Made by a program: the position numbers and the translations under genes | From: Acinetobacter lwoffii | Lineage (GTDB): Bacteria; Pseudomonadota; Gammaproteobacteria; Pseudomonadales; Moraxellaceae | DNA: 64,000 nt | Assembly: GCA_013530545.1 (NCBI GenBank) | Contig: SPVA01000022.1 | Coordinates: forward strand, 1-64,000 | Direction: 5' to 3' | The notes under the pieces: generated by a model | What the model was told of the DNA's origin: nothing | The model's database searches: none | What the model saw: the letters and a program-made list of their open reading frames with translations, nothing else | Part shown: positions 32,645 through 41,065 of the stretch, one piece after another | Numbering within the stretch: position 1 is the first letter of the stretch | How the letters are laid out: every line of letters begins with the position of its first letter

Positions 32645-32667
32645 ATGTTATTATAAAACAATAACAT
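32645..32667. promoter_or_regulatory. inverted repeat upstream of hicAB, candidate HicB operator
   Basis: Perfect 8-base arms ATGTTATT and AATAACAT are separated by seven bases, about 100 bases before hicA. HicB proteins with a ribbon-helix-helix end bind such repeats to control their own operon. Confidence 0.5.
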
Positions 32668-32782
32668 AGTAAAATATTGCTATTGAGAGTTAGTGCTTTA
32701 GTAGTCATCATGAACTAAATACGAAATAGTTATTTAGAGAATTTTTATCATGAAACCACCCAAAAGTGTGTATAGTTACACA

Positions 32783-32971
32783 ATGAACAGCAAAGATATT
32801 ATTAAGCGTCTAGAGCAGGAAGGCTGGTATAAGGTTGGCGGTAAGGGCGACCATGAAAAGTACAAGCATCCTGAAAAGTCCGGGCATGTTGTGGTGCCAC
32901 ATCCACGTAAAGATATGCCGATAGGAACTCTACGCAATATATATAAACAGGCTGGTTGGGAATGGAGGTAA
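32783..32971 (+). CDS. hicA: HicA toxin, mRNA interferase
   Basis: A 62-residue protein from the usual start MNSKDIIKRLEQEGWYKVGG; an ATG at 32750 would add 11 residues. It has the double-stranded RNA-binding-like HicA fold with the catalytic His in KGDHEKYKHP and the final GTLRNIYKQAGW. HicA cuts mRNA when HicB is lost. It is followed by hicB with its stop next to the hicB ribosome site. Here it is a prophage-borne addiction or defence module. Confidence 0.9.
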   Translation: MNSKDIIKRLEQEGWYKVGGKGDHEKYKHPEKSGHVVVPHPRKDMPIGTLRNIYKQAGWEWR

Positions 32972-32973
32972 AA

Positions 32974-33360
32974 ATGTTATATCCAGTATATGTTCATAAA
33001 GATGAAGATACTGCATACGGTTTAACTTTCCCTGACTTTGAAGGGTGTTTCAGTGCTGCTGATGAAATGCAAGACATCCAGCGCATGGCGCAGGAAGCGG
33101 TTGAAGTTCACTTTGATGGTGAAGATATTCCGTTACCTACACCGTCAAGCCCGGAACAATGGTTAAGTGATGAGAGATTTGAAGGTGGTTTTTGGTTGTT
33201 AGTTGATATTGATACAGCAAAGGTAAATACCAAGTCTGTTCGTATTAATATCAGCATGCCAGAAGCTTTAGTGAAACGTATTGATGCTATGGCTAAAAAA
33301 CAACATTTAAGCCGTTCGGCATTTTTAGCCAAAAGCGCGGAAATGGCATTGCATCAGTAA
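32974..33360 (+). CDS. hicB: HicB antitoxin
   Basis: A 128-residue antitoxin. The N-terminal HicB fold (MLYPVYVHKDEDTAYGLTFP then DFEGCFSAADE) neutralises HicA. The C-terminal ribbon-helix-helix (RINISMPEALVKRIDAMAKK then RSAFLAKSAE) binds DNA for autoregulation. The start ATG 32974 has GGAGG seven bases upstream, lying inside the hicA end. Confidence 0.92.
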   Translation: MLYPVYVHKDEDTAYGLTFPDFEGCFSAADEMQDIQRMAQEAVEVHFDGEDIPLPTPSSPEQWLSDERFEGGFWLLVDIDTAKVNTKSVRINISMPEALVKRIDAMAKKQHLSRSAFLAKSAEMALHQ

Positions 33361-33377
33361 AATAAACAATATGACAG

Positions 33378-33402
33378 ACCCAGCCTGAGTGCTGGGTTTT
33401 TT
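33378..33402 (+). terminator. terminator of hicAB
   Basis: ACCCAGC and GCTGGGT form a 7-bp stem (33378-33384 with 33391-33397) ending in TTTTTT. Confidence 0.85.
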
Positions 33403-33416
33403 ATTTTGAGGTGCCC

Positions 33417-33590
33417 ATGACAGACAAAGTACAAGCTAAACAAGACTTAGAATTTTGCAGTGCTGAGCTGTCTAAGTATCAAAACCTCAGTAGATCAGGA
33501 TTAACGCTCAGTGAGTTGCATGCAATCGACGGCATCATGATTAAGCTGAAAGAGCGTATTAAGAATTTGCGTACGGCTCTTTATACGTGA
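33417..33590 (+). CDS. small coiled-coil phage protein
   Basis: A 57-residue, mainly helical charged protein (MTDKVQAKQDLEFCSAELSK... to LKERIKNLRTALYT). A GAGG sits six bases before the ATG. Function unknown. Confidence 0.55.
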   Translation: MTDKVQAKQDLEFCSAELSKYQNLSRSGLTLSELHAIDGIMIKLKERIKNLRTALYT

Positions 33591-33681
33591 TGTTTTGATT
33601 TAGGGAAGTGTATTAATTGACGTTATCTAAATACTTGAATATTCTCGTGGTTCGAAAATTAAGAATATTTAGGTAATAACA

Positions 33682-33867
33682 ATGCTTATTAAAATTGATG
33701 ATTATGTTTTGAACACAGATAAAATCACAAAAATTTTTGTGGATCCAGATGGAAAATTTGTAGTTGTTTATTTTTCACAAGATGATTATGAACGATTCAG
33801 TTTCCCGCACCGTGATAGCCAAGAGAGCTTCTTAAGACGAATTGGTTTAGAAAATTACTTTGCATAA
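33682..33867 (+). CDS. hypothetical small phage protein
   Basis: A 61-residue acidic, beta-rich protein (MLIKIDDYVLNTDKITKIFV...), similar in outline to small single-domain phage proteins of unknown role. It is followed by a terminator. Confidence 0.5.
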   Translation: MLIKIDDYVLNTDKITKIFVDPDGKFVVVYFSQDDYERFSFPHRDSQESFLRRIGLENYFA

Positions 33868-33885
33868 TTCTTAAGATGATAAAGG

Positions 33886-33905
33886 CCTCCTTCGGGAGGT
33901 TTTTT
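33886..33905 (+). terminator. terminator before the second nuclease gene
   Basis: CCTCC-TTCG-GGAGG hairpin followed by TTTTTT. Confidence 0.85.
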
Positions 33906-33919
33906 GTTGGGTGCAGATC

Positions 33920-34360
33920 ATGGATCCAAAACACTATAAAAAATTAACCGATAAGGGTCTAATCAAAAATAAACCTCGCAATAGACCACTACCTAAAGCC
34001 AGTGAGAAATACTTAGAAGCTTTCGATCGACTAAAAGAAATCCTTGATCGGATGGAAATCAAATATGAAGAATACTTCCATTTTAAAACCACTAAACACT
34101 GGCGCTTTGATTTACACCTGGTTGGATATCTCACATTGATTGAAATAGCTGGTGGTCCTTGGTCTGGTGGCCGTAAAGGTAAACTGGCTACTAAAGCCTG
34201 GAGCATAGATCGTTATGATCATGCTGAAGAAATGGGATATCGGTATATACGCTTCGAAGTCTCAGATATCTCATCATCCAATAGGGCCGTACAGTGGCTT
34301 AGAAATTTAAAGGCATCACATGGAACAGTTCAGACCATTCCCACCGACGGATCTGATTGA
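33920..34360 (+). CDS. second small PD-(D/E)XK-like endonuclease, altered active site
   Basis: A protein of about 146 residues related to the one at 30517. The shared core is KHWRFDLHLVGYLTLIEIAG followed by GPWSGGRKGK, then GYRYIRFEVSDI. The first Asp (FDLHL) and Glu (LIEI) are kept, but the second acidic residue of the EVEGG motif is Ala here. It may be less active or use another residue. The start could be ATG 33920 or GTG 33911. Its end overlaps the metallopeptidase gene by 41 bases. It sits just before the terminase genes and may aid DNA packaging. Confidence 0.7.
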   Translation: MDPKHYKKLTDKGLIKNKPRNRPLPKASEKYLEAFDRLKEILDRMEIKYEEYFHFKTTKHWRFDLHLVGYLTLIEIAGGPWSGGRKGKLATKAWSIDRYDHAEEMGYRYIRFEVSDISSSNRAVQWLRNLKASHGTVQTIPTDGSD

Positions 34361-34961
34361 TCAGGCCGAGGAAGAAGAAGCCATACGTTTGGCACCGGCA
34401 CCAGAGCTTAAAGAATGGGTCGTAAAGAATTGGCTTACTTTAGGTGGTGAATTGCACAACCCGGATCATGATCATATTGCTGAATTACTGCATGACAATG
34501 AAGAGTTCCTTGCATTCGCCTGGGCTTCATCTGCCGCCGTAGCGAAAAAACGTATGGTGTTAGGCCAATGTGAAAAGGTCATGTTTAACGTAGGTGGCTG
34601 GAAGAAAGCACGACAGGAACAACAGATGCGAGACTGGTTCGGCTTTGTGCCTCAATACTTAATCACCATTGATGCCACTTATTGCGAACAGGCTTCAGAT
34701 CGTGAATTCTGTCGACTGATTGAACATGAGCTTTATCACATCGGCGTAGAACGTGATGAAGATGGCGAGATCATCTATAGCGATATGACCGGACTGCCTA
34801 AGCATTACCTGGCTGGCCACGATGTCGAAGTGTTCTTTGGTGAGACCAAACGATGGGGTGCTGATGAGTCTGTTAAAAGACTTTTGGAAATCTCCAAAAA
34901 TACGCCGTTTGTATCTGAAACGAATATTGCAGCATGTTGTGGAAACTGTGTTATCGGCTAA
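34320..34961 (+). CDS. putative phage metallopeptidase (HExxH)
   Basis: A 213-residue protein with a central HELYH motif (residues 136-140, in RLIEHELYHIGVERDE), matching the putative phage metallopeptidase domain. A downstream HYLAGHDVEVFF could supply the third zinc ligand. The N-terminal 30 residues are acidic. It overlaps the nuclease gene and directly precedes the terminase genes. Its target is unknown; virion maturation or host protein cleavage are possible. Confidence 0.75.
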   Translation: MEQFRPFPPTDLIDQAEEEEAIRLAPAPELKEWVVKNWLTLGGELHNPDHDHIAELLHDNEEFLAFAWASSAAVAKKRMVLGQCEKVMFNVGGWKKARQEQQMRDWFGFVPQYLITIDATYCEQASDREFCRLIEHELYHIGVERDEDGEIIYSDMTGLPKHYLAGHDVEVFFGETKRWGADESVKRLLEISKNTPFVSETNIAACCGNCVIG

Positions 34962-35006
34962 ATTTTTTGCCCACTTTCCTTGACGTACCTTGACGGATGG
35001 AGAGAG

Positions 35007-35474
35007 ATGGCATCACTAAATAGAAAGCAAAAATACTTTATTGTACGGTCACTTGCTGTATTTAATACTCCTCAGGAAACTGTATTGCTCGTCAAGGAAG
35101 AATTTGACTTAGAGGTTTCCAGACAGCAAGTTGAAACCTATGACCCAACTAAGCGAGCTGGTAAAGATTTAAGTACTGAATTGAAATCTGAATTTGAACT
35201 TGCTCGTAAAGAATTCTTAGACACTCCTCAAAACATTCCAATAGCGAATTTGTCTGTTCGTTTACAGCGTTTAGAAAATCAATATCAAAAGCATGGCAAG
35301 AATCGAGTAGCTGCATTAAGTATCTTGAAGCAGGCTGCCGAAGATATGGGTGGTAAATATACCAATCGTCAAGAAATTACCGGTAAGGACGGCGAAGCAT
35401 TACAAACAACAGTTGTGCACGCTACCCAAGACCAAGTTGAAGCTGCTGTAAAGAAGGCCCAAGAGGAATACTAA
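35007..35474 (+). CDS. DUF2280 protein, probable terminase small subunit
   Basis: A 155-residue protein starting MASLNRKQKYFIVRSLAVFN, with the DUF2280 family features: a helix-turn-helix (TPQETVLLVKEEFDLEVSRQ) and a helical LSVRLQRLENQYQKHG segment. ATG 35007 is preferred over TTG 34980 because GGAGAGAG lies before it. The stop is adjacent to the large terminase start, so it is probably the DNA-recognising small terminase. Confidence 0.82.
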   Translation: MASLNRKQKYFIVRSLAVFNTPQETVLLVKEEFDLEVSRQQVETYDPTKRAGKDLSTELKSEFELARKEFLDTPQNIPIANLSVRLQRLENQYQKHGKNRVAALSILKQAAEDMGGKYTNRQEITGKDGEALQTTVVHATQDQVEAAVKKAQEEY

Positions 35475-37010
35475 ATGGATCTGCAAACACAGGTTGAAAA
35501 GAAGCTGTGTGAAGATGAGCATTTATATTTCACCCGGCGATTCTTTAAACCCCGTATGGGTTTTAAATTTACTGTGAACTGGCACCATGTTTATATCTCT
35601 TGGATCATTGATCAGGTGATAGCTGGTGAGATTGCGAACGTAGTTATCAATGTTCCACCAGGGGCCGGAAAAACTGAACTGACCACCAACCTAATTCCAC
35701 GTGGCTTAGCCTTAAATGCCCGGTCACGGTTTTTGTATTTGTCCTTTTCCCAATCACTGGTAGAAGGTGTTTCAGATACTGCGCGTGACATTGTGAAGTC
35801 GAAAGACTATCGCCAAATGTGGGATTTGACAGTATCCAACAGTACTGATTCAAAGAAAGAATGGAAAATCACGGTTGAGGACTATGACGTTGGTCATGTG
35901 TATGTTGCCTCTATGGGTGGACAGGTCACTGGACGACGGGCAGGAACACTCGCAGATGATGGATTTACTGGCTGTATCATCATTGATGATCCGTTAAAGC
36001 CCGAAGATGCTTTCAGTAAGATCAAGCGGGATGCAGCGAATCGGAAGCTACTGAACACGGTGAACTCCCGTAAAGCTAAGTCTGATACACCGATCATCAT
36101 GATCATGCAGCGTCTTCACACTGAGGATCCAACCAATTTCGTCATGACAGGCAATTTACCTGGTGAATGGAGCCAAGTATCTATTCCGGCACTGATTGAT
36201 GATAAGTACATTGCAACACTGCCAGAGCATATTCAAAAGCTGGTACCGCAAGATGCTGAGCGTGATGAGCAGGGTCGCCAAAGTTACTGGCCAAAGAAAG
36301 AATCATTGCAATCCTTACTGCAGCTTGAAAAGGGTGGTAAGGATAAAGAGGGCGCGACGGTATCACGCTATACATTCTCAAGTCAGTACATGCAGCAGCC
36401 TAAAAAGCTGGGTGGTGATTTGATTAAGTCTGAATGGTTTGGATTCTATAAAGAGCACCCAGAGCTTCAGTGGCGCGCCGTCCTTGTCGATACAGCGCAG
36501 AAAACCAAAGAGCACAATGACTACTCTGTATTCCTACTTGTAGGCATGGGGATAGATGGCAAGCTGTACTTGCTTGATCTTTTACGTGGCAAATGGGAAG
36601 CACCGGAGCTAAACCGTCAGGCGAAAGCCTTTCTGGATAAGCATAAAGAATACACCTGGCACACCAAGCCTATTCGCTACATGAAAGTAGAGGACAAGGC
36701 ATCCGGTACCCAATTGATCCAAACACTGGGTACTTATTCAGGCGTTGCTGTGATTCCGGTCCAGCGTAATACCGACAAGCTTTCCCGTTTCATGGATGTG
36801 CAGGTTCATCTTGAAGCGAACTATAAGGACAAGCCTGATGACCGGTTTGTATTGGTACCTAAAGATGCACCATGGGTCGGTGAGTTCTTTGAAGAGTGTG
36901 AAGCATTCAATGCGGCATTCACTCACGATCATGATGACCAAGTAGATACACTTATTGATGCGATTGAAGATGCAGTGATTGCAATTAATTACAGCCCACC
37001 AGCGGCTTAA
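35475..37010 (+). CDS. terminase large subunit
   Basis: A 511-residue packaging motor. The ATPase half shows Walker A NVPPGAGKTE (59-68), a Walker B-like CIIIDDPLKP near 170, and IIMIMQRLH as coupling motif near 207. The nuclease half begins near 335 with an RNase H-like RAVLVDTAQK and continues to the acidic HDHDDQVDTLIDAIE near 490. It pumps DNA into the prohead. The gene is intact and follows the small subunit without a gap. Confidence 0.94.
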   Translation: MDLQTQVEKKLCEDEHLYFTRRFFKPRMGFKFTVNWHHVYISWIIDQVIAGEIANVVINVPPGAGKTELTTNLIPRGLALNARSRFLYLSFSQSLVEGVSDTARDIVKSKDYRQMWDLTVSNSTDSKKEWKITVEDYDVGHVYVASMGGQVTGRRAGTLADDGFTGCIIIDDPLKPEDAFSKIKRDAANRKLLNTVNSRKAKSDTPIIMIMQRLHTEDPTNFVMTGNLPGEWSQVSIPALIDDKYIATLPEHIQKLVPQDAERDEQGRQSYWPKKESLQSLLQLEKGGKDKEGATVSRYTFSSQYMQQPKKLGGDLIKSEWFGFYKEHPELQWRAVLVDTAQKTKEHNDYSVFLLVGMGIDGKLYLLDLLRGKWEAPELNRQAKAFLDKHKEYTWHTKPIRYMKVEDKASGTQLIQTLGTYSGVAVIPVQRNTDKLSRFMDVQVHLEANYKDKPDDRFVLVPKDAPWVGEFFEECEAFNAAFTHDHDDQVDTLIDAIEDAVIAINYSPPAA

Positions 37011-37020
37011 GGTTTTATTT

Positions 37021-38483
37021 ATGGCTAAGAAAAGTAAAAAGTCTGAAAATAGTAAGCCCGAATCTGGTGCCCTCTATTCTCATGAGGCAGAGCAGGCCTT
37101 AATCAGTTATCTGACAAAAATGCCGGATGGCGATGAAGTACTTCGGAAAGCTGGTGTTACGCGCCCGCGCTTAAAAGTCATGATGTATGACGATGAGATT
37201 TATCAGGCAATTGAAAAACGCCAGGATAAACTTGAAAGTGCGCCGTGGCGAATAGAGCCGATAGACCGCCCAGAGTCAAAAATCATCATGGAGCATTTGC
37301 GCGAGTGGTGGTCTGAGATTTTGTTGGGTACCCAGAATGCCCGTTGGTATGGATATTCAGTCTTAGAGGCGATTTATACTAAGCCGGAAGAGCCGAGCCT
37401 ACATATTGACGGCGATACCATTACGCCTTTTATTGGTTTTAAATGGATTGGTGAAAAGCCAATGCAGTGGTATGAGCCTAAAAATGATGGTCGCCTGATG
37501 TTGCTGGCTAACTACAACACGACTCGACAAGATCAAGAAGTAGATCAGCGCTTCAAACACTTTTTGACACGTTGTAAATCTACTTATGAGAATCCATTGG
37601 GTGAGGCTCTTTTAAGTCGACTGTACTGGGTCTGGTTCTTCAAAACGTCTGGCTTTAAGTTCTGGGCCAAGTTTGTTGAAAAGTTTGGCTTACCAATGCT
37701 GGTTGGTAAAACTGCCGGCAAGACGATAGATATGCGTGATGCACTACTTAGAGCTCATGCCAGTTCGGTTATTGCCTTAAGTGGTACCGATTCTGTTGAA
37801 ATCCAAACTGCCAATACTAATGGCAATGCATCCCAGACATTTGAAGTCTTTGATAAGAACCTTGAACGCCGTATTCAGAAAGTCATCCTTGGCCAGACTC
37901 TTACATCTGGTACCGATGGCTCTGGATCTCGTGCCTTAGGTGATGTGCACCTTGAAGTTCAAAACTCAAAGTACAACCGACGATTCAAGCCATTATTAAT
38001 GCACTATGCGATATCAATGGCTGGGAACGTCACCGGGTCATCATTGGTGAAGAAAAGTCACTGGAAGAACCTAAAGCGGATCGTGATGTGAAGTTAAAAA
38101 ATGCAGGTGCAGTCTTAACGCCACAATACTTTAAGCGTGAGTACGGGCTTGAAGATGGCGATGTGATTGAACAGAACCAGATTGGCTTCAATCAATTCAC
38201 CACTTTACCTCACCAGGCATTCAACTTTAAGGCATCAGCAAACAAGCTTTCACCAGAGCAGCAGGAAGTTGAAGAGCTGACTGATGCACAGGATGAATTG
38301 CAGCTACTAAAACCAGATCAGGTTAAGGAATTGGTATTCAAGTCTGATAGCCCTGAAACTCTGGCTTATAACTTGATGCAGTTAATACCTGGTGCAACAC
38401 AGACACAGTTCACAGCTAATCTGGATCAGGCTTTGTATGCAGCAGATGTGCTGGGGTATGTGACAGCTCAAAATGGGAAGTAA
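37021..38483 (+). pseudogene. DUF935 (Mu gp29-like) portal protein, frameshifted
   Basis: The first part (from MAKKSKKSENSKPESGALYS) is a normal DUF935 portal through GSRALGDVHLEVQNSK, then passes into unrelated sequence. The matching continuation, VQPTIQAIINALCDINGWER and KNAGAVLTPQYFKREYGLED, is in another frame and runs to 38483. Adding one A in the run at 37968-37970 (CTCAAAGTAC) restores a 487-residue protein of normal portal length. The portal is the ring through which DNA enters the head, so a true mutation would make the phage non-viable. A sequencing error in the A run is as likely. Confidence 0.85.
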
Positions 38484-38486
38484 GCT

Positions 38487-39692
38487 ATGCAACCAGTCAC
38501 ATTCCTTGAGGCGCTTCGGTTTGCTCACAATAAAAAGATTGTGCTACCTGATGAGTTCTACTCAATGGACCTTAAAACACGACAGATGGCAACCACGGTT
38601 AGCTTTCTATCGAGCCTTGAGCAGATTGAAACAGTCATTAAGGCTGTGAATAAATCGATTGCCGACGGCGGTACTTTTAAAGACTTTCAAAAGCTAATTG
38701 CTGAATCTAAAATCATTCTGCCAAAGCACTATCTGGACAATGTATTCCGTACCAATATCCAGAGCGCTTATGGTCATGGCCGGTGGCAACAACAGCAACG
38801 GAATAAGGCTAAACGACCATATCTGATGTATTCGGCGATCAATGATAGTCGGGTACGTCCTGCTCATTTAGCTTTGAATCGTATCGTACTGCCGATTGAT
38901 CATCCATTCTGGCTAACACATTATCCTCCAACGGGTTTCCGCTGTAGATGCACGTGCGTAGCTTTAACAGAGAAGCAGGCATTGAAATACGGCATTACAC
39001 CTGAGGATCAATTGCCAGAAGTGGCCGAGGCTTTAGACTGGAGTTCTCATCCTTTGCAGTTTGGCGAACTTGAATCACTGGTGGATAAGAAAATCAGTGC
39101 TTCAAGTCTGGATAAAGAATATCTACTCGAACAGAAAGAAGTCATCAGGGCAGAATGGACGGCGAGTAAAAAGCTCACCAGTCTATTTGCTCCGATGGAT
39201 GATAAGACTCGGGACCTGTTTGATACGGTAGCCAATACGGTAATTCCACTTGATCCAAGTATTCGGCCAAGTGCGATCCGTACCTTTCTAGACTATGTGC
39301 AAGGAAATGATGCCGCACTGTCTGGTTATTTAAACTCTGCTACAAGCTCACTGGCTGATGATGTACTTAAGCGCTGGCTTAGTACCGACATGGCAGCTAT
39401 TCAGGCTGTAGCAAGCAATACAGCTTCAACCGTGGTGGGTGCTGCGACACTTAATCAAGTAGCGGCTTATCAGGTGGGGCAGACAGTTCAATTGAATGCG
39501 CCGTTGCTGATGGCTGATACAGCTTCAGATATCGTGATTAAGATTGAAAATGCCAAAGGGCTAGGTATTGATCTGGACATGCTGAATGCTGGTAACGGTG
39601 TACTGATTCCGATGGGATTCTCTTTTGAAGTGGTTTCAATTGAGGCGATTGAAGGGCAGATGGTTTATACACTCAAAGCCTTGGTCAACTAA
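38487..39692 (+). CDS. phage head morphogenesis protein (Mu gpF-like, MuF)
   Basis: A 401-residue minor head protein. The MuF domain (about residues 45-170) contains LPKHYLDNVFRTNIQSAYGH, RPYLMYSAINDSRVRPAHLA and TGFRCRCTCVALTEKQ. In Mu-like phages it enters the head with the portal. The C-terminal ~180 residues are Ala/Thr-rich. It begins 3 bases after the portal stop and ends with a terminator. Confidence 0.9.
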   Translation: MQPVTFLEALRFAHNKKIVLPDEFYSMDLKTRQMATTVSFLSSLEQIETVIKAVNKSIADGGTFKDFQKLIAESKIILPKHYLDNVFRTNIQSAYGHGRWQQQQRNKAKRPYLMYSAINDSRVRPAHLALNRIVLPIDHPFWLTHYPPTGFRCRCTCVALTEKQALKYGITPEDQLPEVAEALDWSSHPLQFGELESLVDKKISASSLDKEYLLEQKEVIRAEWTASKKLTSLFAPMDDKTRDLFDTVANTVIPLDPSIRPSAIRTFLDYVQGNDAALSGYLNSATSSLADDVLKRWLSTDMAAIQAVASNTASTVVGAATLNQVAAYQVGQTVQLNAPLLMADTASDIVIKIENAKGLGIDLDMLNAGNGVLIPMGFSFEVVSIEAIEGQMVYTLKALVN

Positions 39693-39710
39693 TTTACATA
39701 TTCAACTTTG

Positions 39711-39732
39711 AGCACCTTCGGGTGCTTTTTTA
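39711..39732 (+). terminator. terminator between minor head and scaffold genes
   Basis: AGCACC-TTCG-GGTGCT followed by TTTTT. Confidence 0.85.
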
Positions 39733-39746
39733 TTGGAGCATGAAAA

Positions 39747-40709
39747 ATGCCAGATCCAAATGAAGAACGGCTGAAGTATTTATTCAATGCCTCAGCAATC
39801 GAAGTGCCGAAAGCCGAAGAAGGGCAGAAGCGGAAATTTAAAGGCACTGCTTATGCTGGTGGTCGTGTAGATGGTCATTGGTATTGGGGGCGTTCTGGTG
39901 TCGTTTTTGATCTTGATGGGATCGAGATTGATAAGCCAACAGCCTTGCTTGAAGAACACTTTGGTTCAAGTCGAATTGGTGTAGTTCAAGCTGTAGATAC
40001 AAATGGAAAGATTGATGTATCTGGTGATTTTCTTACGAATGCGAAAGCACAGGAAATTGTCCAGGACTCTGATGACGGTTTCCCGTTCCAGATGTCGATG
40101 ATGATTGATCCGGGATCGATTGAAGAAGTGTCTCAAGGCAAAACGGTCACTGTAAATGGTCAGTCGTTTGAAGGCCCAATCACCATCTTCCGTCAAAACC
40201 GTATTCGTGAATTTACGATCTGCTCGACTGGTGCTGATCGTAATACATCAATTAAAGCCTTTTCGGGCAAAGCTAACCCAAATCCAACCAAAGAGGACAC
40301 CAACGTGACCGAATTAGAAAAAGCACAACAGGCCAAAGAGCAGGCAGAGCGTGAGCGTGATGATGCGTTGACTGAACTTAAGCAATTCAAAGCGCAAAAG
40401 CGCGCTGATGAAATTGCAGCTTTAGAAACTGAGCTGAAAACACAGTTTAGTGCGGAAGATAAAACCGCTTATACCAATATGGATGATTCAGTTTTTACTT
40501 TCACGGCTAAGCAACTTCGTCAATTCTCGGCAGGTAGTCAGCAACCACCAGCTGGACAACAGCAACAACAAACACCAGGTGTAAATCCGGCATTTGCTCA
40601 CCTATTTAGCCATCAAGCTAATCCGGGGCAAGGTGGTCAGTCGAATAATAACGACACTCACAAATTCACTTCTGGTGCACAAGCATTTGCAGAACAAAAG
40701 GGGAAATAA
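39747..40709 (+). CDS. head maturation protease/scaffold (Mu gpI-like)
   Basis: A 320-residue protein. The N-terminal ~180 residues resemble the Mu gpI protease (KFKGTAYAGGRVDGHWYWGR, later FQMSMMIDPGSIEE and REFTICSTGADRNTSIKAF). The middle is a scaffold-like coiled coil (TELEKAQQAKEQAERERDDA). The C-terminus is Gln/Gly/Asn-rich (QQPPAGQQQQQTPGVN, NPGQGGQSNNND). It shapes and then processes the prohead. The next gene starts 3 bases on. Confidence 0.85.
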   Translation: MPDPNEERLKYLFNASAIEVPKAEEGQKRKFKGTAYAGGRVDGHWYWGRSGVVFDLDGIEIDKPTALLEEHFGSSRIGVVQAVDTNGKIDVSGDFLTNAKAQEIVQDSDDGFPFQMSMMIDPGSIEEVSQGKTVTVNGQSFEGPITIFRQNRIREFTICSTGADRNTSIKAFSGKANPNPTKEDTNVTELEKAQQAKEQAERERDDALTELKQFKAQKRADEIAALETELKTQFSAEDKTAYTNMDDSVFTFTAKQLRQFSAGSQQPPAGQQQQQTPGVNPAFAHLFSHQANPGQGGQSNNNDTHKFTSGAQAFAEQKGK

Positions 40710-40712
40710 TTC

Positions 40713-41059
40713 ATGGCTATTCACTATGTACCGCCTATTTCGGTCACTTCAAAACGGCTGATCCTAGACAATGAAAAATTACGTCGTGCCAATGCAAAGG
40801 TGCCAACCGCCACAGCATTTAAATACGGTGATCTATTAACGGTGTCAGATACCAATGTACTGGCTCATGCTGTAGATGAAAAAACATGGGATGTGATTTG
40901 TGGTCAGGATGTATCGGCTGCAGAAGCCACAATCAAGGCCGCTGACGGGATCGAAATCCCGGTGTATTACGGCGGAGTGTTCAGTATTGAAGCTGTATCT
41001 GTAAATGGAACCTTGCTGACTCCTGCTCAATATGAAAAATCGAACTTTCTAAGGTGTAA
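40713..41059 (+). pseudogene. head decoration-type protein, frameshifted near its end
   Basis: The frame starts MAIHYVPPISVTSKRLILDN, a small head protein placed between scaffold and capsid, and reads normally to LLTPAQYEKSNF. Another frame gives QYEKIELSKV and a stop at 41059, seven bases before the capsid start. One added A in GAAAAATCG near 41036-41041 restores a 115-residue protein. As read, it would run on to 41132 through the capsid start. Sequencing error or recent mutation. Confidence 0.75.
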
Positions 41060-41065
41060 AACAAC

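Noticed and set aside
37970-38091. programmed ribosomal frameshift in the portal gene
   Set aside because: There is no slippery heptamer or downstream structure that I can see, and a missing A in a run explains the change more simply.
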